A stretch of 37,193 nucleotides of DNA from Streptomyces pseudogriseolus (GTDB lineage Bacteria; Actinomycetota; Actinomycetes; Streptomycetales; Streptomycetaceae), in assembly GCA_002154585.1 (NCBI GenBank), contig MUNG01000143.1:129-37321 (forward strand), given 5' to 3'. A model generated the notes under the pieces. The model saw only the letters and a program-made list of their open reading frames with translations. It ran no database searches and was not told the DNA's origin. This document shows, piece after piece, positions 34,801 to 37,193 of this stretch. The position numbers and the translations under genes are program-made. Position 1 is the stretch's first letter; each line of letters opens with the position of its first letter.

Positions 34801-35984
34801 TCACTCCTGAGGAAATTCAGCTCCTCAACCCCAATACCCGCACTTGTCCCATCTTCCGCTCCCGTCGAGACGCTGAAATAACCCTCGGAATCTATCGCCG
34901 CGTACCAGTTCTCCTCAATGAGGCCGATGAGAAAAACGGTAATCCGTGGGGCGTGTCCTTCAACCAAGGACTCTTCAACATGTCGCACGACTCACATCTC
35001 TTTCGCCCCTCCACGGCCAACGGTGAGACGCTCGAGTCGATGCTCACCGACGGGTGGCAACTCGACGGCAACCTACTCGTCCGAGGTGGTGAGCGACTGC
35101 TGCCGCTATACGAGGCGAAAATGTTCCATCACTACAACCACCGCTGGGCAACCTATACCCGCAAGGGAGAAACCCGGGATCTCACTCTAGATGAAAGGAA
35201 TGACCCAGGTAGCGTTGCACAACCTCGCTACTGGGTCGCCGATCAAGAGATTCAGACCGGAACGGTGGACAAGCATGGCGCTGAAGTCAAATGCGACGGC
35301 GTGAGTCAACGGCTGGCGAATCGACGCTGGACTCATGACTGGCTACTCAGTTGGCGTGACATCTGTCGAGCTACAGATGAACGCACCATGATCAACGCTG
35401 TAATCCCTCGCGTCGCCGCGCCCAACGCAACGCTACTGATGTTCCCGACACAGGGCCCCATCGCCGGTCTCGTAGCATGCCTTTCGTCCTTCGTGCTGGA
35501 CTTCGCCGTACGGCAGAAGGTGGGTGGGACACATCTCTCGTTCTTCACGGCTCAGCAACTCCCGGTCCTCACCCCCCAGCAACTCTCGCCTCACATGGGT
35601 GCCGTCTCCCCCCGCGTGCTCGAACTTGCCTACACGACCTACGATATGACCCCCTTTGCTGTCTACCTCGGCGACGACAACCCTCCTTTCCGTTGGGACG
35701 AGGATCGCCGGGCTCATATTCGCAGTGAGCTGGACGCTCTCTTCTTCCATCTTTACGGCATCAACCGCGACGACGTGGCGTATATCCTCGACACTTTCCC
35801 GATCGTCAAGCGTAAAGATGAGGAGAAGTACGGCGAGTACCGCACTAAAAGCCTGGTCCTCGCCGAGTACGACCGTATGGCCGCCGCTGGCCTGACCTTG
35901 GAGAACCCGCTTACCGAGGGCGAGTCCGGCACCTACCGCTCCACACTCACTCCGCCCCCCGGTCAGGGTGCTCGCCACGACTGA
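31875..35984 (+). CDS. N6-adenine DNA methyltransferase, DrmMI/PglX-like
   Basis: 1369 residues. An N-terminal helical region (1-450) precedes the gamma-class methyltransferase core: [12 protein letters not shown] (motif X, about 462), [14 protein letters not shown] (SAM motif I, about 518), [22 protein letters not shown] (motif II, about 569) and [13 protein letters not shown] (catalytic NPPW, 793-796). The C-terminal 550 residues hold [10 protein letters not shown] and a probable target-recognition region. It should methylate adenine at a specific site, marking host DNA or, as in Pgl, modifying phage DNA. It resembles DISARM DrmMI and the PglX/BrxX family. The ATG overlaps the restored helicase stop (TGATG), so the two are coupled. 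Base composition drops sharply after about 34255, with AT-containing third positions and an ATA codon near 34878, suggesting a different origin for the specificity half. Confidence 0.9.
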   Translation: [1369 protein letters not shown]

Positions 35985-35985
35985 C

Positions 35986-36020
35986 CCACCCCTGGGGTGG
36001 CCCCACCCGGTGGCCACCCC
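35986..36020. terminator. Cluster of overlapping GC-rich inverted repeats
   Basis: CCACCCC-T-GGGGTGG (35986-36000) is a 7-bp inverted repeat starting two bases after the methyltransferase stop. CCACC-C-GGTGG (36003-36013) and the perfect palindrome GGTGGCCACC (36009-36018) follow, and CCACCCC recurs at 36014-36020. The arms can pair in alternative ways. This may be a terminator or processing site between the large genes and the small downstream genes; there is no U-tract. Confidence 0.4.
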
Positions 36021-36057
36021 GCGGTCTGCCCCACCGCTCACCCAAGGAACAACGCAC

Positions 36058-36567
36058 GTGGTACGCGTAAACCAGACCAGCAACCCCCGGTCGGTCGTCG
36101 TCCTGAGCTCAGGTACGGATTGGCGTACGCGAGCCGCTGGGCAGAAGCGCAGCAGCGGGGCCGAGTCCGAGATACCCCGGAAGCAGCCCGCGAAAATCAG
36201 AGCCTTGCAGCAGGCCATCAGCCTGGCGAACATGGCCATCAACAAAAAGAACTGGAGTGCGGCGCGCTACGCGCTCAGCCGGGCCCGTGTCCTCGCCGAC
36301 GCTCTACCCGCCAACGTGGCGGTTCCGGAACGCGAAAGACTCGCCGCGGCCCGCAAGAGGTTCGCCGCGCGCAACACGCCGGCCGCGAAGAAGGTCAGGC
36401 AGGCGAAGACGACAGCGGCCAAGCGAGCGGGCGGCAAGAAGCCCGCCCCGAACAAGTCCACGGCGAAGAGCACCGCCAAGCAGCCGAAACCCGCGCCCGT
36501 GCGCGACCTCGGTGACCGTTTCATCAACCGCGCTGCTCTCGGCTACGGCCAGAACAGAACGACGTAA
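36058..36567 (+). CDS. Basic Lys/Ala-rich protein with histone H1-like tail
   Basis: 169 residues from GTG 36058, with AAGGA about ten bases upstream; a longer frame from 35968 would begin within the upstream gene. Residues about 42-105 look helical (KIRALQQAISLANMAINKKNWSAARYALSRARVLADAL), reminiscent of a helical-repeat hairpin. Residues about 107-155 are a strongly basic, low-complexity tail of Lys, Ala, Pro and Thr (PAAKKVRQAKTTAAKRAGGKK, then similar) like histone H1 or HupS-type tails, suggesting DNA binding. It ends in a less basic RDLGDRFINRAALGYGQ. I do not recognise a named family. It lies 73 bases after the methyltransferase gene on the same strand. Confidence 0.6.
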   Translation: MVRVNQTSNPRSVVVLSSGTDWRTRAAGQKRSSGAESEIPRKQPAKIRALQQAISLANMAINKKNWSAARYALSRARVLADALPANVAVPERERLAAARKRFAARNTPAAKKVRQAKTTAAKRAGGKKPAPNKSTAKSTAKQPKPAPVRDLGDRFINRAALGYGQNRTT

Positions 36568-36630
36568 GTTCCCCGAACATGATGTCCGGACCTCCGCACC
36601 ACCCTGTCTCACCACTCCGGAGGAGCACCC

Positions 36631-37140
36631 ATGGAACCACGCGGTTACCGCATGGTGGTCTCGACCGAATTCGACTACGTCAAAGCATGCGGCATAGCCG
36701 AGCGACAGCTACTCGAATGGCTCCGCAGCAAGAACTACGACCCGTCCGGTCTGGACGAGGGGCGGACTGAGATCGCCCCGCACGCCACCCTCGACCGTGA
36801 CTCGGAAAGCGGGCGAAAGGGGGCTTACAGCCGGTGGCGCATGCGCGAGACACACTCCGCCACCTCGGGCACCTGGCAGTCAACGCTCATCGTGCGCTCC
36901 GGCCTCGCCGAGGACCAGGGTCGTACTTGGGTACAGGTCGACGTCGAGCACCAGCCGCCCGAGGGGCAGTTCCCCACGCGCGCCAACACGCCCAACATCG
37001 TCCGCTCCCTTCTGGACGCTTTGGAGGCGCGTGACGCCCAGGCCGACGTCACTACCGCGCCGGTTTTCGTCGAGGCCGATGAAGTCGACGACACCATCGA
37101 GGAGTTGTGCGACAGTGAGCCTTTTCCACCATCACTCTGA
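36631..37140 (+). CDS. Unknown protein, possibly truncated at the right edge
   Basis: 169 residues from ATG 36631, with GGAGGAG five bases upstream. The sequence is a mixed alpha/beta domain (YRMVVSTEFDYVKACGIAERQLLEWLRSKNYD... and SGTWQSTLIVRSG...RTWVQVDVEHQPPEGQFPTRANTPNIVRSLLDALEARDA) followed by an acidic linker (FVEADEVDDTIEELCDSE). I do not recognise the family. It ends abruptly in PFPPSL, and the bases from about 37115 look unlike the coding sequence before them, so it may be the N-terminal part of a longer protein interrupted by a mobile element. It is the fifth gene of the defence-like operon in the window. Confidence 0.6.
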   Translation: MEPRGYRMVVSTEFDYVKACGIAERQLLEWLRSKNYDPSGLDEGRTEIAPHATLDRDSESGRKGAYSRWRMRETHSATSGTWQSTLIVRSGLAEDQGRTWVQVDVEHQPPEGQFPTRANTPNIVRSLLDALEARDAQADVTTAPVFVEADEVDDTIEELCDSEPFPPSL

Positions 37141-37193
37141 GCTGGTCAGATGAAGGGTGAGGACGGCTTGGACAATGCTGGTGATCCGGGTGG
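37132..37193 (-). other. Possible C-terminal end of a transposase at the window edge
   Basis: On the minus strand a frame open to the right edge reads TRITSIVQAVLTLHLTSSE and stops at 37134-37132. Its composition resembles the end of an insertion-sequence transposase, and it sits where the plus-strand gene seems to be cut. Only 19 residues are visible, so this is a suggestion. Confidence 0.2.

Noticed and set aside
1-37193. tRNA, rRNA or CRISPR arrays
   Set aside because: Read for tRNA-like cloverleaf ends, conserved rRNA segments and regularly spaced 25-40 base repeats; none was seen. The only regular array is the 18/21-nt coding repeat in DUF2332. A tRNAscan and CRISPR finder run would settle it.

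Overview
The window looks like chromosomal DNA of a Streptomyces or close actinobacterial relative. It is very GC-rich with strongly GC-biased third positions, uses GTG starts and GGAGG-type ribosome sites, and carries actinobacterial families (DUF2332, actinobacterial cytochrome oxidase subunit IV, XRE/MmyB-like regulator beside an SDR, HTH-citrate synthase). No rRNA, tRNA, CRISPR array or complete insertion sequence was seen.

Left part (1-13.6 kb): an accessory metabolic and stress region. An enolase-superfamily (mandelate racemase-type) enzyme, cut by the left edge, overlaps a GH15 glycosidase gene. A small 2-TM protein and a DUF4396 membrane protein follow. On the minus strand lie a YdiJ-type FAD/Fe-S dehydrogenase and a CPA1 cation/proton antiporter broken by a one-base frameshift, then a hemerythrin-like protein, then an operon ctaD-ctaF-SDR that encodes oxidase subunits I and IV without II or III.

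Middle part (13.6-22.3 kb): an XRE/MmyB-like regulator with an SDR upstream on the same strand, a HTH-citrate synthase paralogue lacking a catalytic His, a DUF2332 protein containing an 18/21-nt tandem-repeat insertion, a secreted DUF5707-like protein, a two-gene sodium:solute symporter unit, and a RibD/DHFR-like protein.

Right part (22.4 kb to the end): the most striking locus, a probable anti-phage or DNA-processing operon on the plus strand. It encodes (i) a 2130-residue fusion of an apparently intact Ser/Thr kinase, a DEAD/H helicase with a very large insert, zinc-binding Cys clusters, DUF1998 and a Vsr-like terminal fold; (ii) a SNF2-type helicase resembling DrmD, frameshifted near its C-terminus; (iii) a 1369-residue N6-adenine methyltransferase resembling DrmMI/PglX; (iv) a basic Lys/Ala-rich histone H1-like protein; and (v) a protein that appears cut short at the right edge. 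The content resembles class 1 DISARM, but DrmA-like and DrmB-like parts seem fused to each other and to a kinase, which recalls PglW/PglX of the Pgl system. Two inverted repeats lie upstream of the kinase gene. The methyltransferase changes base composition just after its NPPW motif, as if its specificity half had been exchanged. The operon may continue beyond the window.
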